Source of the DNA: Trichocoleus desertorum ATA4-8-CV12
GTDB lineage: Bacteria > Cyanobacteriota > Cyanobacteriia > FACHB-46
NCBI GenBank assembly: GCA_019358975.1
Contig: JAHHIL010000020.1
Location: 19,832-83,831 of the forward strand
DNA length: 64,000 nucleotides
Direction: 5' to 3'
Part shown: positions 45,518 through 55,251 of the stretch, piece after piece
How the letters are laid out: each line of letters starts with the position of its first letter
How positions within the stretch are numbered: the first letter of the stretch is position 1
Made by a program: the position numbers and the translations under genes
The notes under the pieces: generated by a model
What the model was told of the DNA's origin: nothing
Database searches by the model: none
Seen by the model: only the letters and a program-made list of their open reading frames with translations

Positions 45518-46228
45518 ATGCAATCTGATCTCAAAGCTTTGAAGATTGACGAAGGAGAGATAGAAACTTTAAGTGGTTTAGATGTCAACGATATTTTTGT
45601 CGGAGGGATTTTTGGCGGCACTTATCGCCCTTCTGTATGGCGAGACTCAAAAAAACTATTTTTCTTTTGTGTCACCGAAGCTTCGGTTTTTGTGTTGATT
45701 TTAGTTTTCACCCTACCCGTTGGCTTTATTCTGACGCAAAACTCGACTCAAGTAGGAGAAGTGCATCAAGCTTGGCAGTTTTTCACTATTAACTTAAGTG
45801 TTGCTTTTACTTTCATGTTGGGGTGGAATCTATACCTGTGGAGTAAGCAAAAAAGCTTGGCTCCGTTGGCAAAACTGCTGGATGAAGTAGACAAATACAA
45901 CGAAGTGATCAAAGCAGTTGAGATTATTGATAAATTAGCGGCTGTTGGTCATTTGCCTGCAAATTTAATTAATCGAGGCGAGGTATTAGAAGCGCTCCGA
46001 ATTACCCGTGAAAGTTTAGTTTGCGCCTTAATGACAGAAAAAATCTTGCGACAACACAAAAGCTTTATTGCCCGTCGCCATGAGCTATTTGCCAATATCG
46101 AGAATAATCTCCTCACCCTCAGAACCTTTGAGGTCAACAGCCAAGCCAATGAATATGGCCAACTATTAAATGAAGCGCTACAGATTGGAATAAGTGTTTA
46201 TAAAGAAGTCAAAAAATTGCAAGACTAA
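45518..46228 (+). CDS. Two-TM protein with C-terminal coiled coil, third gene of the membrane cluster
   Basis: 236 residues. Two membrane helices: about 52-75 ([25 protein letters not shown]) and about 88-108 ([21 protein letters not shown]). The remaining 125 residues are helical and charged ([37 protein letters not shown]). I recognise no family. Its stop overlaps the convergent mutS stop by 4 nt. Co-transcription with the two upstream paralogues is inferred from 64-bp spacing. Confidence 0.72.
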   Translation: MQSDLKALKIDEGEIETLSGLDVNDIFVGGIFGGTYRPSVWRDSKKLFFFCVTEASVFVLILVFTLPVGFILTQNSTQVGEVHQAWQFFTINLSVAFTFMLGWNLYLWSKQKSLAPLAKLLDEVDKYNEVIKAVEIIDKLAAVGHLPANLINRGEVLEALRITRESLVCALMTEKILRQHKSFIARRHELFANIENNLLTLRTFEVNSQANEYGQLLNEALQIGISVYKEVKKLQD

Positions 46229-48900
46229 GGACCGAAAATATCGAGCTGCTCAATTGGTTGGGCTTCTGATGGGTTGCCATTTTTCTCTCGGCTAGGATTT
46301 TCTACTTGACCACCCTTACGTAATCCGATCGCGATGCGGGAATGTTTCTCAATCTGGCCCATCACTTGTCTGGCACGCTGAATGACTGAGGCTGGGAGAC
46401 CAGCTAAACGGCCTGCCTCAATCCCATAAGAGCGATCGGCTCCTCCGGGTCGTACTTGATGCAGAAAGATAATTTGGTCGGGTAGCTCTTTCACCGTCAC
46501 CTGATAATTCGCCACGTTGTTCAGAATCGAAGCGAGTTCATTGAGTTCGTGATAATGGGTGGCAAAAATGGTGCGGGCGCGAATCTCAGTAGCTAAGTGC
46601 TCAGCCACAGCCCATGCGATCGAGAGCCCATCAAAGGTCGCGGTGCCTCGCCCGATTTCATCCAGCAAAACCAGCGATCGCGGTGTAGCGTGATTGAGAA
46701 TGTTCGCTGTCTCATTCATTTCCACCATGAACGTAGATTGACCTGTGGCTAGATCATCCACTGCCCCCACACGGGTAAAGATGCGATCGCACACACTCAA
46801 TGTTGCTGCTTGCGCTGGCACAAAACTCCCCACTTGCGCCATCAGATGAATCAGTCCAACTTGCCGCAAATAGCAGCTTTTGCCGCTGGCATTAGGTCCA
46901 GTGAGAATCACTAAATCAGGGACAGTGCCTGATACTTCTTGCCCCAACTCGGTGGAATTGGGCACAAAAAAGCCTGCCGGAAGCGATCGCTCCACCACAG
47001 GATGGCGACCCTCAACGATCGTGACTTCTCGACCTGTAGCAACTTGGGGGCGGCAATAGCCTCGATAAACCGCAATCTCAGCCAGAGCAGATAACACATC
47101 TACCGCTGCCACCGCTTTCGCCACCGTGCGGATCAAGTCAGCTTGTTCTCCAACTTGCGATCGCAACCCTAAGAAAATTTCGTACTCCAGCCGTTTCTGA
47201 TCTTCCTGCGCCGTCAGCATCCGAGCTTCGCGCTCTTTCAGTTCTGGCGTAATGTAGCGCTCCTCGTTGGTCAGCGTTTGCTTGCGGATGTAGTCTTTGG
47301 GTGCTTGTTCCGCCTTGGCGCGGGAGATGCTGATGTAGTAGCCAAAGGTTTTGTTGTAGCTGACCTTCAACGTCGGAATCCCTGAACGCTCTCGCTCCTG
47401 TTGCTCTAAATCTTTCAGCCATTGCACATCGTCTTCGGCTTGCTGGCGCATGGTGTCCAACTGCGGCTCTACACCTGGACGAATCAGGTTGCCTTCTGTG
47501 AGGTATAGCGGGGGCGAGTCAACCAAATGTACGTGTAATTTTTGACCCAATTGCTCCAAGAGCGGGGGTACGGTTTGTAATGCCTTGAGATAAGGCGATC
47601 GCGCTGTCGCCACCAAACTGGCTAACTCTGGCAACTTCTCGAAAGAATCAGCTAGAGCAACCAAATCTCGTGCATTCGCCCTCCCAGAACCCGCCCGTCC
47701 TGCCAGTCGCTCCAAGTCATAAATTTGACGAAGTAAGCGCTGCAAATCTTCTCGCAACGCCCCATTCTCAACTAACTCTTGAATCGTGTCTTGGCGAGCT
47801 TGAATTCCTTTTATATCGAGTAATGGTTGCAGTAACCAACGGCGCAGGGTGCGGCTACCCATCGCTGTCACCGTTTCATCCAAGGCCCACAGGAGAGAAC
47901 CATGAAACGTGCCATCCCGGACAGTTTGGGTAATTTCTAAATTGCGCCGACTTTGATGATCGAGGATTAAGTAATCGGTCAGGGTGTAAGTGCGGAGGAG
48001 TTGCAGCGGAATCTGAGTTTCCTTCTGCGTGTCCTCCAAATACTCCAACAAGCCCCCTGCCGCCCGAATCGATAAAGGCAAATGTTCACAACCCAAACCT
48101 TCTAGCGATCGCACCTTAAATTTCTGCATCAACCGAGGCTTAGCTTCCCCAATCGTGAAGGGAGTTTGCGATCGCAGAGTGTAGCAAAACTGGGTTGGCA
48201 AGCAATCAGGCAGATGCTCTGAAGTTTCGCCGGGACGCAACAGCCCACCCAAATCTGGGGCGTTGGTAGGAATCAACACTTCTGAAGGCTGCAACCGCAT
48301 CAGTTCTTGCGTCAGTTGATCCAGTTCACTCGATTGTGCAGTTAAAAACTCCCCCGTCGAAATATCGGCGTAGGCTAATCCCCAATGACTCCCAGCGATC
48401 ACAACTGCGGCTAAGAAGTTATTGCGACGGGCATTCAGCATGCCATCTTCGATTACGGTTCCAGGCGTGAGGACGCGAGTCACTTCTCGGCGCACCAATC
48501 CCTGAGCTTCAGCAGCATCCTCGACTTGATCACAAATGGCGATCGCGTAACCTTTTTCTACCAACTGAGCGCAGTAGCGATCGAGCGCATGATGGGGAAT
48601 GCCAGACATCGGCACCCGCCCGACTTCTTTGCCTGCTTCTTTACTGGTCAGTACCAGTTCTAACTCCCGTGATACAGCGATCGCATCTTGAAAGAAGCAC
48701 TCAAAGAAGTCGCCCACGCGATACAGCAGCACAGCATGAGGATACTGATCCTTCACCTCCACATACTGCCGAAACATCGGGGTCAACTCTTCCCGATTCA
48801 CGGAGCGATGATCGGCGTAGCGAACGGTATGCTTGGCTAATCGCTCTGGTAAGCCATTGGTGGGGTCAGGAACAGCAGATGCAGCGGGAGACACGGTCAT
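46225..48900 (-). CDS. mutS: DNA mismatch repair protein MutS
   Basis: Recognises mismatches and signals for repair using its ABC-type ATPase. From ATG 48900 it has 891 residues (an earlier GTG at 48918 adds six). The mismatch-binding domain begins with [21 protein letters not shown]; the ATPase has GPNASGKS at 668-675 (where many bacteria have GPNMGGKS), [36 protein letters not shown] and the His-loop FATHYHEL. Domain order matches MutS1. The C-terminus ends shortly after SVIQRARQV, as usual. It converges with the gene at 45518. Confidence 0.95.
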   Translation of the reverse strand: MTVSPAASAVPDPTNGLPERLAKHTVRYADHRSVNREELTPMFRQYVEVKDQYPHAVLLYRVGDFFECFFQDAIAVSRELELVLTSKEAGKEVGRVPMSGIPHHALDRYCAQLVEKGYAIAICDQVEDAAEAQGLVRREVTRVLTPGTVIEDGMLNARRNNFLAAVVIAGSHWGLAYADISTGEFLTAQSSELDQLTQELMRLQPSEVLIPTNAPDLGGLLRPGETSEHLPDCLPTQFCYTLRSQTPFTIGEAKPRLMQKFKVRSLEGLGCEHLPLSIRAAGGLLEYLEDTQKETQIPLQLLRTYTLTDYLILDHQSRRNLEITQTVRDGTFHGSLLWALDETVTAMGSRTLRRWLLQPLLDIKGIQARQDTIQELVENGALREDLQRLLRQIYDLERLAGRAGSGRANARDLVALADSFEKLPELASLVATARSPYLKALQTVPPLLEQLGQKLHVHLVDSPPLYLTEGNLIRPGVEPQLDTMRQQAEDDVQWLKDLEQQERERSGIPTLKVSYNKTFGYYISISRAKAEQAPKDYIRKQTLTNEERYITPELKEREARMLTAQEDQKRLEYEIFLGLRSQVGEQADLIRTVAKAVAAVDVLSALAEIAVYRGYCRPQVATGREVTIVEGRHPVVERSLPAGFFVPNSTELGQEVSGTVPDLVILTGPNASGKSCYLRQVGLIHLMAQVGSFVPAQAATLSVCDRIFTRVGAVDDLATGQSTFMVEMNETANILNHATPRSLVLLDEIGRGTATFDGLSIAWAVAEHLATEIRARTIFATHYHELNELASILNNVANYQVTVKELPDQIIFLHQVRPGGADRSYGIEAGRLAGLPASVIQRARQVMGQIEKHSRIAIGLRKGGQVENPSREKNGNPSEAQPIEQLDIFGP

Positions 48901-48989
48901 AAATTCAACAATACGCACTAGCCTTTACTGACTTTAGCGCAAGGGTTTCCCCCTCGTTGTAATCAGGTGTAATTGAAAGGCGATCGCTC

Positions 48990-49331
48990 TTAAGTTGCAG
49001 GCCGCACGACTCGAATCAACTTCTTTTGCAGGGATGCTTCAGCTGCGATCGCTTCGTTGATTCGAGCTGCCATTCGAGGTCGGTCGGTGTCATTAGTGCA
49101 AACAATAATTCCGGGATGCTCAGACGTAATACGATGCAACCGAATAAAATCTTGCCGATTCAAGGTCAAAATTGCGCGATTCTCACGAATAGCAAAGGTT
49201 AACACGTCTTCATCAGGAATACCCTGATTAGCATTGCCAGCTTCCTGTACCGTCAAAATATCATGCCCCATTGTCTGAAGAAGCTCACTCACTGAGCGAG
49301 GAAACTGCTCATCGGCATACAATCGGGCCAT
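48990..49331 (-). CDS. DUF5615 PIN-like toxin of a type II toxin-antitoxin pair
   Basis: 113 residues: ARLYADEQFPRSVSELLQTMGHDILTVQEAG, then PDEDVLTFAIRENRAILTLNRQDFIRLH. The acidic DE near the N-terminus, the D/E-D of the middle block and N-R-Q-D-F match DUF5615, a PIN-like RNase fold. The upstream partner gene (DUF433) ends only 3 bp before it, the standard pair arrangement. RNase toxicity is inferred from the family. Confidence 0.85.
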   Translation of the reverse strand: MARLYADEQFPRSVSELLQTMGHDILTVQEAGNANQGIPDEDVLTFAIRENRAILTLNRQDFIRLHRITSEHPGIIVCTNDTDRPRMAARINEAIAAEASLQKKLIRVVRPAT

Positions 49332-49334
49332 TGG

Positions 49335-49664
49335 TTAGGCAACCTGGTTATTAGTGCGAATTGCTGCTGAAATTTCTTCAGCATGAGCATCAGCATACGC
49401 CCATGCATTGACAAGATCGGCAGCTGTGATGTGAGGATAATCCTGCAATAATTGAGCTTCACTGAGTCCAAGCTGTTGTGCTTCGACTAGTAGCCAGACC
49501 GCAATTCGGGTTCCCGCAATACAGGCTTCTCCGCCGCAAACACCAGAAGTTTTAGTAATACCCTGAGAACGTGTGCTCAAAGTTTGAGTCAAGATTTGAA
49601 TCGCATTAGCTCTTTCTGCTGGAGTCAATGCTTGGAGTTGGGTTTCTAACTCTTGAAGGGTCAT
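49335..49664 (-). CDS. DUF433 antitoxin
   Basis: 109 residues. The DUF433 domain occupies the second half: GVCGGEACIAGTRIAVWLLVEAQQLGLSEAQLLQDYPHITAADLVNAWAYA, with the GTRI motif and a winged-helix character. The N-terminal 45 residues form a helical extension. It precedes the DUF5615 toxin gene by 3 bp. The antitoxin and autorepressor role is established for the pair type, not shown here. Confidence 0.87.
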   Translation of the reverse strand: MTLQELETQLQALTPAERANAIQILTQTLSTRSQGITKTSGVCGGEACIAGTRIAVWLLVEAQQLGLSEAQLLQDYPHITAADLVNAWAYADAHAEEISAAIRTNNQVA

Positions 49665-50089
49665 GATGCTTTCAGGAAAGACTCTGCCATCATTCTACTG
49701 AACCTTATTCTCTGAATCCCCAGCGATCGCTCTTCCTTCTTTAGTAAAATCGTGGGCGATCGCACCATAAAAAATATTTCTAACTTTATTCAGTAAATTA
49801 GTTTGATTTTGATGAATTAAATTTGCGAGCGTTAACCACTGTATCTTTACACCTACAGTCAAAAACTTGATAAACTACTTGATACTCACTCAATCTTAAA
49901 AAGACAAATTTATATTGGTCAAACAAGGATCTCTGTTGCTGCTTTTATTCCTATAGCTCTCTCCATAAGTGCCGCAATAGAAAATGCTGACGGAGTTCTT
50001 AAACTTCGATCAGAAAGCCACATGAATTGGAATAGCCATTAACATCATTGGTCTATTGTTGTTCTCTATTATTAGTATTATTTCATTGA
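49665..50089. other. AT-rich intergenic region holding the RelE-like remnant
   Basis: 425 bp between the TA pair and the metallopeptidase. Apart from the decayed RelE-like fragment, no gene is visible. It has two HIP1 or partial HIP1 sites near 49723 and 49757, and is otherwise unlike the coding regions in composition. Confidence 0.4.
49798..49944 (-). pseudogene. Decayed RelE/ParE-type toxin fragment
   Basis: A minus-strand frame without start codon, stops at both ends, encodes 48 residues including YKFVFLRLSEYQVVYQVFD, which resembles the C-terminal strand region of RelE/ParE toxins (compare the typical K-L-R-V-S-E-Y-R-V-V-Y-Q-V pattern). No intact toxin or antitoxin can be read upstream. 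It lies just upstream of the DUF433/DUF5615 pair in AT-rich DNA, so it is probably a remnant of a second module. Confidence 0.4.
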
Positions 50090-50833
50090 TTAATGCTCAA
50101 CCCACACGGGGATATAGCGCCAAACATTGTGCAACTCAGCATCCAATAGCTCATAGTTAGGGTCTTTTTCTCCCACTAATTGCCAAAATGCAGCGGAATG
50201 ATTCATGTGGATGGTGTGGCACAGCTCATGCACAAACACATAATGCACCACATCAGGCGGCAGAAACAGCAGTTTGTAATTGAGGCTAATCGTTTTCTGC
50301 TGGGAACAGCTAGCCCAACGAGTTTTTTGGCCTCTAACTGACGCTTTCTCAAACGGTAGTTGAATTTCGTGGCTGACGGTTTGCAACCAAGGCACAAGAT
50401 GCGTACGAGCCTTGTGAGCGAGCCATTGGCACAACGCTTGATGGCAGAGCCCTGTATGATTAACAGCCCCTCGCACTTGTAGTTTTTGCCCTAACTTTTC
50501 CGTTACGGTGACGTGAGGATCAGGGGTAGGGATATATTCTACTTGCCAAGTTTCCGCGATCGCTTGCAGCACAATCTCAGCCACTTGCTGATCAGCAGCA
50601 GTGGGAGTTAAAAACTCTTGGTGTGCTTCAAATTGCTGAGCAATCTTATTAATCCACTTCTGCTTGCGTTGCAGAATTTCGGGAATGCGACGGTGATCAA
50701 ACCCTTTAGGGACGACAATTTCTAACCCATCATGGGGGGAGATTTTGAGGTTAACATGCTTCGCTTTATGGCTTTCTCGAACCTTATAGTCTGGTAGATT
50801 CGCCAGTTGCGGTTGAGGCGATCGCGACTTCAT
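50090..50833 (-). CDS. YgjP-like (DUF45/M48-type) zinc metallopeptidase
   Basis: 247 residues, cytoplasmic. The active site is HELCHTIHMNHSAAFWQLVGEKDPNYELLDAEL, with HExxH at about residues 203-207 and a downstream H/E, as in the YgjP/WLM group. Upstream features AKHVNLKISPHDGLEIVVPKG and TRWASCSQQKTISLNYKLLFLPPDVV also match. The role of this group is poorly known. A Nudix gene (50891) lies 57 bp upstream on the same strand, so they may share a transcript. Confidence 0.88.
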   Translation of the reverse strand: MKSRSPQPQLANLPDYKVRESHKAKHVNLKISPHDGLEIVVPKGFDHRRIPEILQRKQKWINKIAQQFEAHQEFLTPTAADQQVAEIVLQAIAETWQVEYIPTPDPHVTVTEKLGQKLQVRGAVNHTGLCHQALCQWLAHKARTHLVPWLQTVSHEIQLPFEKASVRGQKTRWASCSQQKTISLNYKLLFLPPDVVHYVFVHELCHTIHMNHSAAFWQLVGEKDPNYELLDAELHNVWRYIPVWVEH

Positions 50834-50890
50834 GAATCTTCGGAACTATGTTGCTCTAGCCACTGTAGCAGAACTAAAGCGAGAGCGTTG

Positions 50891-51376
50891 CTAGGGATTG
50901 CACGGATGTGAAAGGAAATCGAGCAAGATCTGCTGATGGGGTGCGCCAAGGGGACGCATTTGCTGAGCAATTTCTGAGTAGCGATCGCCTCGTTTGATGT
51001 CTTCGATCGTGAAGAAACCAAAATCCCAGCCCTCGCCCAAAACTAGAGCCTCTATCCCAACCGTAAGTGGCCCATGAAAAACATACCGTACCACCTTATC
51101 GTCGGCATAAATGCCAAATTTTGATAGTACGGGTGGTTGGTAGCCAATTTCTTCCAGCAATTCTCGCTGCATCGCGTCCTCTGGAGCTTCGCCCGGTTCC
51201 AAATGCCCCCCAAAAAAGGCCCAGTAACCAGGGTAAAGAATCCCAGGAATGTCATCCCGTAATTGCATCAGAAATTGATCGCCTTGATGCAAAATAGCGA
51301 TGGCAACAGCGGGACGAGAGTCGCTAACGACTCCCAGCACATCTTGGTTTTCCAACGGAGCTGAATTAAAAGTCAT
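50891..51376 (-). CDS. Nudix hydrolase
   Basis: 161 residues. The Nudix box reads GHLEPGEAPEDAMQRELLEEIGYQP, with the metal-binding REL-LEE core. The chain is AVAIAILHQGDQFLMQLRDDIPGILYPGYWAFFGG, common in MutT-like enzymes that clean damaged or modified nucleotides; the substrate is not identifiable. Starts at ATG 51376. The open frame ends 58 bp before the metallopeptidase gene on the same strand. Confidence 0.88.
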   Translation of the reverse strand: MTFNSAPLENQDVLGVVSDSRPAVAIAILHQGDQFLMQLRDDIPGILYPGYWAFFGGHLEPGEAPEDAMQRELLEEIGYQPPVLSKFGIYADDKVVRYVFHGPLTVGIEALVLGEGWDFGFFTIEDIKRGDRYSEIAQQMRPLGAPHQQILLDFLSHPCNP

Positions 51377-51406
51377 TGAGGTTATGAATAACTAAGGACG
51401 CTAGCT

Positions 51407-51793
51407 TTACAATTTTGTTTGCTCCTCAATATAAACTTCCCCCAAATTTTGACCGCCAACGGGAATTTGTTGATAACGCACTTTGCCCTTGACCAAAACT
51501 GCTTTGCCAGATTTAGGCGCTTGGTTTTGCGTCACAATCCAAATGCTGCCCGTTCGGTCTTGAATCTCGTAAGCTTGCTTTTGCATTAAGGGCACTTGTC
51601 GCACCACATTGCCTTGGATATAGACAACGCGATCCATTTGTTGCTGTTGCTGCAATGCCTGAATATTTGTTACATCAACATTGGGCTTGAGGCTGAGCAT
51701 TCCAGCCCCTGATTGAGGCAAGGGACTGCAACCTACCACACCCGCCACGAGCAGCAAAGCACTAAGTCGAATTGCCTGGATCTTCCCTAGCAT
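51407..51793 (-). CDS. Small lipoprotein with OB-fold-like domain
   Basis: 128 residues from ATG 51793 (a GTG at 51799 is also in frame). Signal peptide with a lipobox VVGC at about residues 19-22. The mature part VVYIQGNVVRQVPLMQKQAYEIQDRTGSIWIVTQ, then GKAVLVKGKVRYQQIPVG, resembles a beta-barrel (OB/BOF-like) domain. Conserved in cyanobacteria as far as I recall; the function is unknown. The membrane anchor is inferred. Confidence 0.75.
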   Translation of the reverse strand: MLGKIQAIRLSALLLVAGVVGCSPLPQSGAGMLSLKPNVDVTNIQALQQQQQMDRVVYIQGNVVRQVPLMQKQAYEIQDRTGSIWIVTQNQAPKSGKAVLVKGKVRYQQIPVGGQNLGEVYIEEQTKL

Positions 51794-51968
51794 GGTCACA
51801 ATACTCCTAGATGGCCGCGCGATCGCCTAACGAATGAAGTGAAATTTGAGGTGGACGATTACAGGATGAACCAAATCTGAGACACTAAGAAAGCGAATGA
51901 CTTCACTGTTCTAGCATCGATACAAATGTTTAGAGCAGCTTTAGACTACAGATGTTTCTTAAACTTTG

Positions 51969-52862
51969 ATGCAATCTCACGGCGCTCAACTCATCGACGG
52001 TAAAGCTCTCGCCCAAAAAATTCAAGCAGAGCTGGCTCAACAGATCCAGTCGCTTCAGGCTCAGTATGGTCGTCCTCCAGGCTTAGCTGTACTGATGGTA
52101 GGCGACAACCCTGCTAGTGCTGCCTATGTCCGAGGTAAAGAGAAAGCCTGTGAAAAGGTGGGCATGGCCTCCTTTGGTCAGCATTTACCTGCGACTACAA
52201 CCCAGGCAGAACTCGAGAAAATTATTCAAGCCTTAAATCAAGATGAGCGAGTCGATGGCATTCTGATTCAGTTACCACTGCCAGAGCATTTGGATGGGGT
52301 GGCGCTGCTGAACCAACTCGACCCCGACAAAGATGCCGATGGCTTGCATCCGGTTAACTTAGGTCGCTTGGTTCGGAGCGAGCCAGGGCTTCGCAGTTGC
52401 ACGCCTGCGGGTGTGATGGAGCTGTTGAAGGAATATGGAATTGATCCTAAAGGCAAACATGCCGTAGTAATTGGTCGCAGTATTTTGGTCGGCAAACCGA
52501 TCTCGCTGATGCTTCTAGAAGCCGATGCCACCATCGCGATCGCCCACTCCAAAACGCCAGATCTCGCTTCAGTGATCCGTAGTGCTGACATTGTTGTAGC
52601 TGCGGTCGGTCGGCCAGAGATGATTACGGCTGACATGGTGAAACCAGGCGCAGTGGTGATTGATGTGGGGATCAACCGCGTCACCGATGCTGAAGGCAAG
52701 AGCCGCTTAGTTGGAGATGTCCACTTTGACTCGGTCAAGTCTGTTGCCAGTGCCATTACCCCAGTTCCGGGCGGTGTTGGCCCCATGACTGTCGCTATGT
52801 TGCTGCAAAATACTGTGTGGAGTTATATCCAACGTTATCAAGGCGTGCAACAAGCCCCGTAG
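51969..52862 (+). CDS. folD: FolD bifunctional methylenetetrahydrofolate dehydrogenase/cyclohydrolase
   Basis: Interconverts 5,10-methylene-, methenyl- and 10-formyl-THF. 297 residues from ATG 51969. Catalytic block: [26 protein letters not shown] (Y-x-x-x-K) at about 40-65; [14 protein letters not shown]; and the NADP site [17 protein letters not shown]. The end [19 protein letters not shown] is the family signature. The next gene, crtE, starts 90 bp downstream, a neighbourhood seen in several cyanobacteria. Confidence 0.96.
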   Translation: MQSHGAQLIDGKALAQKIQAELAQQIQSLQAQYGRPPGLAVLMVGDNPASAAYVRGKEKACEKVGMASFGQHLPATTTQAELEKIIQALNQDERVDGILIQLPLPEHLDGVALLNQLDPDKDADGLHPVNLGRLVRSEPGLRSCTPAGVMELLKEYGIDPKGKHAVVIGRSILVGKPISLMLLEADATIAIAHSKTPDLASVIRSADIVVAAVGRPEMITADMVKPGAVVIDVGINRVTDAEGKSRLVGDVHFDSVKSVASAITPVPGGVGPMTVAMLLQNTVWSYIQRYQGVQQAP

Positions 52863-52951
52863 AATGTATAGAAGCTGAATGGCTCAGCCTTTGGCAATCT
52901 AACCAGTTGTAATGAAGAAAACCTGAGATGACGAGTAGGAGAGAGCTAGGG

Positions 52952-53878
52952 ATGGTCTTGACTGATGAAACGCATTTGTCCCAACCGCAATCCCCTTTTG
53001 ATCTATCAGCCTATCTGAGCGAATGGCAAGTTCAGGTTGAAGCAGCACTCGACCATTCCATTGAGGTCGTTTACCCTGAGAAGATTTATGAGGCCATGCG
53101 TTACTCTTTGATGGCAGGGGGAAAGCGCTTACGCCCGATTTTGTGTCTAGCGACTTGCACCTTGCTCGGCGGCACAGCAGACATGGCAATGCCTACAGCC
53201 TGCGCCTTGGAAATGGTGCACACCATGTCCCTAATTCATGATGACCTCCCCGCGATGGATAACGATGATTATCGGCGGGGTAAGCTGACCAACCACAAAG
53301 TCTACGGTGAAGATATTGCGATCTTGGCTGGAGACGGGCTACTAGCCTATGCCTTTGAGTTTATTGCTACGCAAACCCAAAACGTACCTGCGGAACAGAT
53401 TCTTAAAGTGATTGCTCGGCTAGGTCGGGCAGTAGGTGCCGCAGGATTGGTAGGGGGCCAAGTGGTGGATCTAGAGTCTGAAGGACAGCCTGATGTCTCT
53501 TTAGAAACGCTCAATTTTATTCATAATCATAAGACCGCCGCTTTACTAGAGGCATCTGTCATTTCCGGGGCTTTGTTGGCAGGAGCCGCAGAAGTAGATC
53601 TAGAACGGTTGTCTCGCTATGCCCAAAATATTGGTTTAGCCTTCCAGATCGTTGACGATGTGTTGGATATTACCGCAACCCAGGAAGAGTTGGGTAAAAC
53701 CGCAGGTAAAGATCTACAAGCTCAGAAAGCGACTTATCCTAGCTTTTGGGGAATTGAAGAATCTCGGAACCAGGCTCAGCGACTGGTGGAATCGGCCAAG
53801 TCAGAGTTGGCGACCTACGGTGAAAAAGCCCAACCACTGATGGCGATCGCTGACTTCATCACCGCCCGTACCCATTAA
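52952..53878 (+). CDS. crtE: Geranylgeranyl diphosphate synthase
   Basis: Makes C20 prenyl diphosphate for carotenoids, chlorophyll phytyl and phylloquinone. From ATG 52952 it has 308 residues; an ATG at 52928 adds eight. The first Asp-rich motif is [13 protein letters not shown] and the second [22 protein letters not shown] and [14 protein letters not shown] are also typical of bacterial GGPP synthases. A bulky residue before the first motif cannot settle chain length by eye; GGPP is chosen from cyanobacterial context (folD-crtE neighbourhood). Confidence 0.92.
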   Translation: MVLTDETHLSQPQSPFDLSAYLSEWQVQVEAALDHSIEVVYPEKIYEAMRYSLMAGGKRLRPILCLATCTLLGGTADMAMPTACALEMVHTMSLIHDDLPAMDNDDYRRGKLTNHKVYGEDIAILAGDGLLAYAFEFIATQTQNVPAEQILKVIARLGRAVGAAGLVGGQVVDLESEGQPDVSLETLNFIHNHKTAALLEASVISGALLAGAAEVDLERLSRYAQNIGLAFQIVDDVLDITATQEELGKTAGKDLQAQKATYPSFWGIEESRNQAQRLVESAKSELATYGEKAQPLMAIADFITARTH

Positions 53879-53896
53879 GCCTTCTGTGGCCGTATG

Positions 53897-53953
53897 TTGG
53901 ATTTTAGATTTCCTAGTATCAACTCCAAAATCCAAAATCTAAAATCCAAAATC
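53897..53953. repeat. Inverted repeat with AAAATC(C/T) tandem heptamers downstream of crtE
   Basis: TTGGATTTTAGATTT (53897-53911) is the exact inverse complement of AAATCTAAAATCCAA (53935-53949). The right arm lies within four tandem AAAATC(C/T) heptamers. Short tandem heptamers of this type (STRR) are known from heterocystous and other filamentous cyanobacteria. It may also act as crtE's transcript end. Confidence 0.65.
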
Positions 53954-53985
53954 TGATCGACGTTCTCTAACCCAAGCAAACCAAC

Positions 53986-54453
53986 ATGCAGGACTTTGCC
54001 GACATCCTAGACAACCGGGTGCTGATCGTTGCGCTTGTGTCTTGTCTTGTAGCTCAGGTCTTAAAAGTGATCGTTGAACTTGCTAAAAATCGCAAGTTAA
54101 ATATTCGCGCTCTTGTAGAGACAGGCGGTATGCCTAGTGCCCACTCTGCTCTAGTAGCAGCCCTGGCAACTGGCGTGGGGCAAACCGTGGGCTGGGCCAC
54201 GCCAGAGTTTGCGATCGCCTTTATCTTCGCCATTATTGTGATGTACGATGCGGCTGGAGTCCGCCAAGCTGCGGGCAAGCAGGCACGGATCTTGAACCAA
54301 ATCATTGACGAAGTTCTGCACGAACAATATGAGTTTACAGAAGCACGCCTGAAAGAATTATTAGGTCATACACCCGTACAAGTCTTTGTCGGTTCTGCTT
54401 TAGGTGTCGCGATTTCTTGGTTTGCCGTACCCATGTTAGGTCGTGGCGTATAG
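53986..54453 (+). CDS. DUF212 / divergent PAP2-family membrane protein
   Basis: 155 residues with four hydrophobic segments. It has the divergent phosphatase signature pieces KNRKLNIRALVETGGMPSAHSALVAALATGVG and MYDAAGVRQAAGKQARILNQI; the GGMPSAHSA and D-x-x-G-V-R motifs match this family (YuiD-like). Phosphatase activity on a lipid-linked substrate is possible but not shown. It lies 107 bp after crtE in the same direction and may be read with it. Confidence 0.85.
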   Translation: MQDFADILDNRVLIVALVSCLVAQVLKVIVELAKNRKLNIRALVETGGMPSAHSALVAALATGVGQTVGWATPEFAIAFIFAIIVMYDAAGVRQAAGKQARILNQIIDEVLHEQYEFTEARLKELLGHTPVQVFVGSALGVAISWFAVPMLGRGV

Positions 54454-54499
54454 GAGTTGGGAGTGAGCGATTGCTGATTCATTCGATCGCAACCCTGAC

Positions 54500-55207
54500 T
54501 TAATCTGCTGAGAGCGTCACTGTAGGCTTGAGTAAGACCACGCGACGGCTATCTACCAACATGACCCAAAAGCCGCGATCGCTCAAAGTTTGTAGTGTGG
54601 CGTTCGCAGTGGTTTGATTGGTGGTATAGCCTGCCAGCAGGTAAGGCCGTTGTCCATAAGAAACCAAGCCTACATCCTGGCTCAGAATTTGCCTGACTTG
54701 GGCAGCAATCTCTGGCTGCTCGAAATAATCAACCAAAACTGCATAGCCTGACCCTAAAGGGCGAGGGCTATAAGCTAAATTACTCGAAGTTGAATTTGGA
54801 GGGGCTGGCTGTGGCTGAACTGTAGAGCTTGGAGCTTGTGCTGCTTGAACTTCAGGAGGACGAGCCACAGTTGCACTGAAACCGCTCGTTTCCTTAAGAT
54901 ACTGTGCCCAAGCATTAGCAATTCCTAAGCTACTAAAGCCACTAACACGAGTCACCACTTGGTTCTGGTAATCACAAACTGCCAAATCAGCCGTAGCGGG
55001 TAAAACTCGCTTTAGCTGTGCTTGCTTGTCTGCTGCTTGTCCAGCTACTAAAAGTAAATACTCCTCGGCCTTGGGTGGTTGGCATGCTGGGTAGCGAGTC
55101 TGCCCTATCACCACACTGCCTTTGAACACAACCTCCATCGCAGTTAGCAGAACTAAAGGCAGCAGAATGGTAGGCCATTGCTTCATCAGTGAGAAAAACT
55201 CAAGCAT
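54500..55207 (-). CDS. Secreted protein of unknown function with SPOR-like repeats
   Basis: About 235 residues from ATG 55207 (an internal ATG at 55186, MKQWPTILLPLVLL, may be the true start of the signal peptide). After the signal peptide come two modules each reminiscent of a SPOR/sporulation-like fold (YLLLVAGQ...LKRVLP...SGFSSLGIANAWAQYLKE; YAVLVDYFEQPEIAAQVRQIL), separated by a Pro/Ser/Gln linker about 120-150. Probably periplasmic; not recognised as a named protein. Confidence 0.65.
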   Translation of the reverse strand: MLEFFSLMKQWPTILLPLVLLTAMEVVFKGSVVIGQTRYPACQPPKAEEYLLLVAGQAADKQAQLKRVLPATADLAVCDYQNQVVTRVSGFSSLGIANAWAQYLKETSGFSATVARPPEVQAAQAPSSTVQPQPAPPNSTSSNLAYSPRPLGSGYAVLVDYFEQPEIAAQVRQILSQDVGLVSYGQRPYLLAGYTTNQTTANATLQTLSDRGFWVMLVDSRRVVLLKPTVTLSAD

Positions 55208-55251
55208 GCCAAACAAAGGGATGGATCAACAATTCCATCGTTGAGTGGAGT

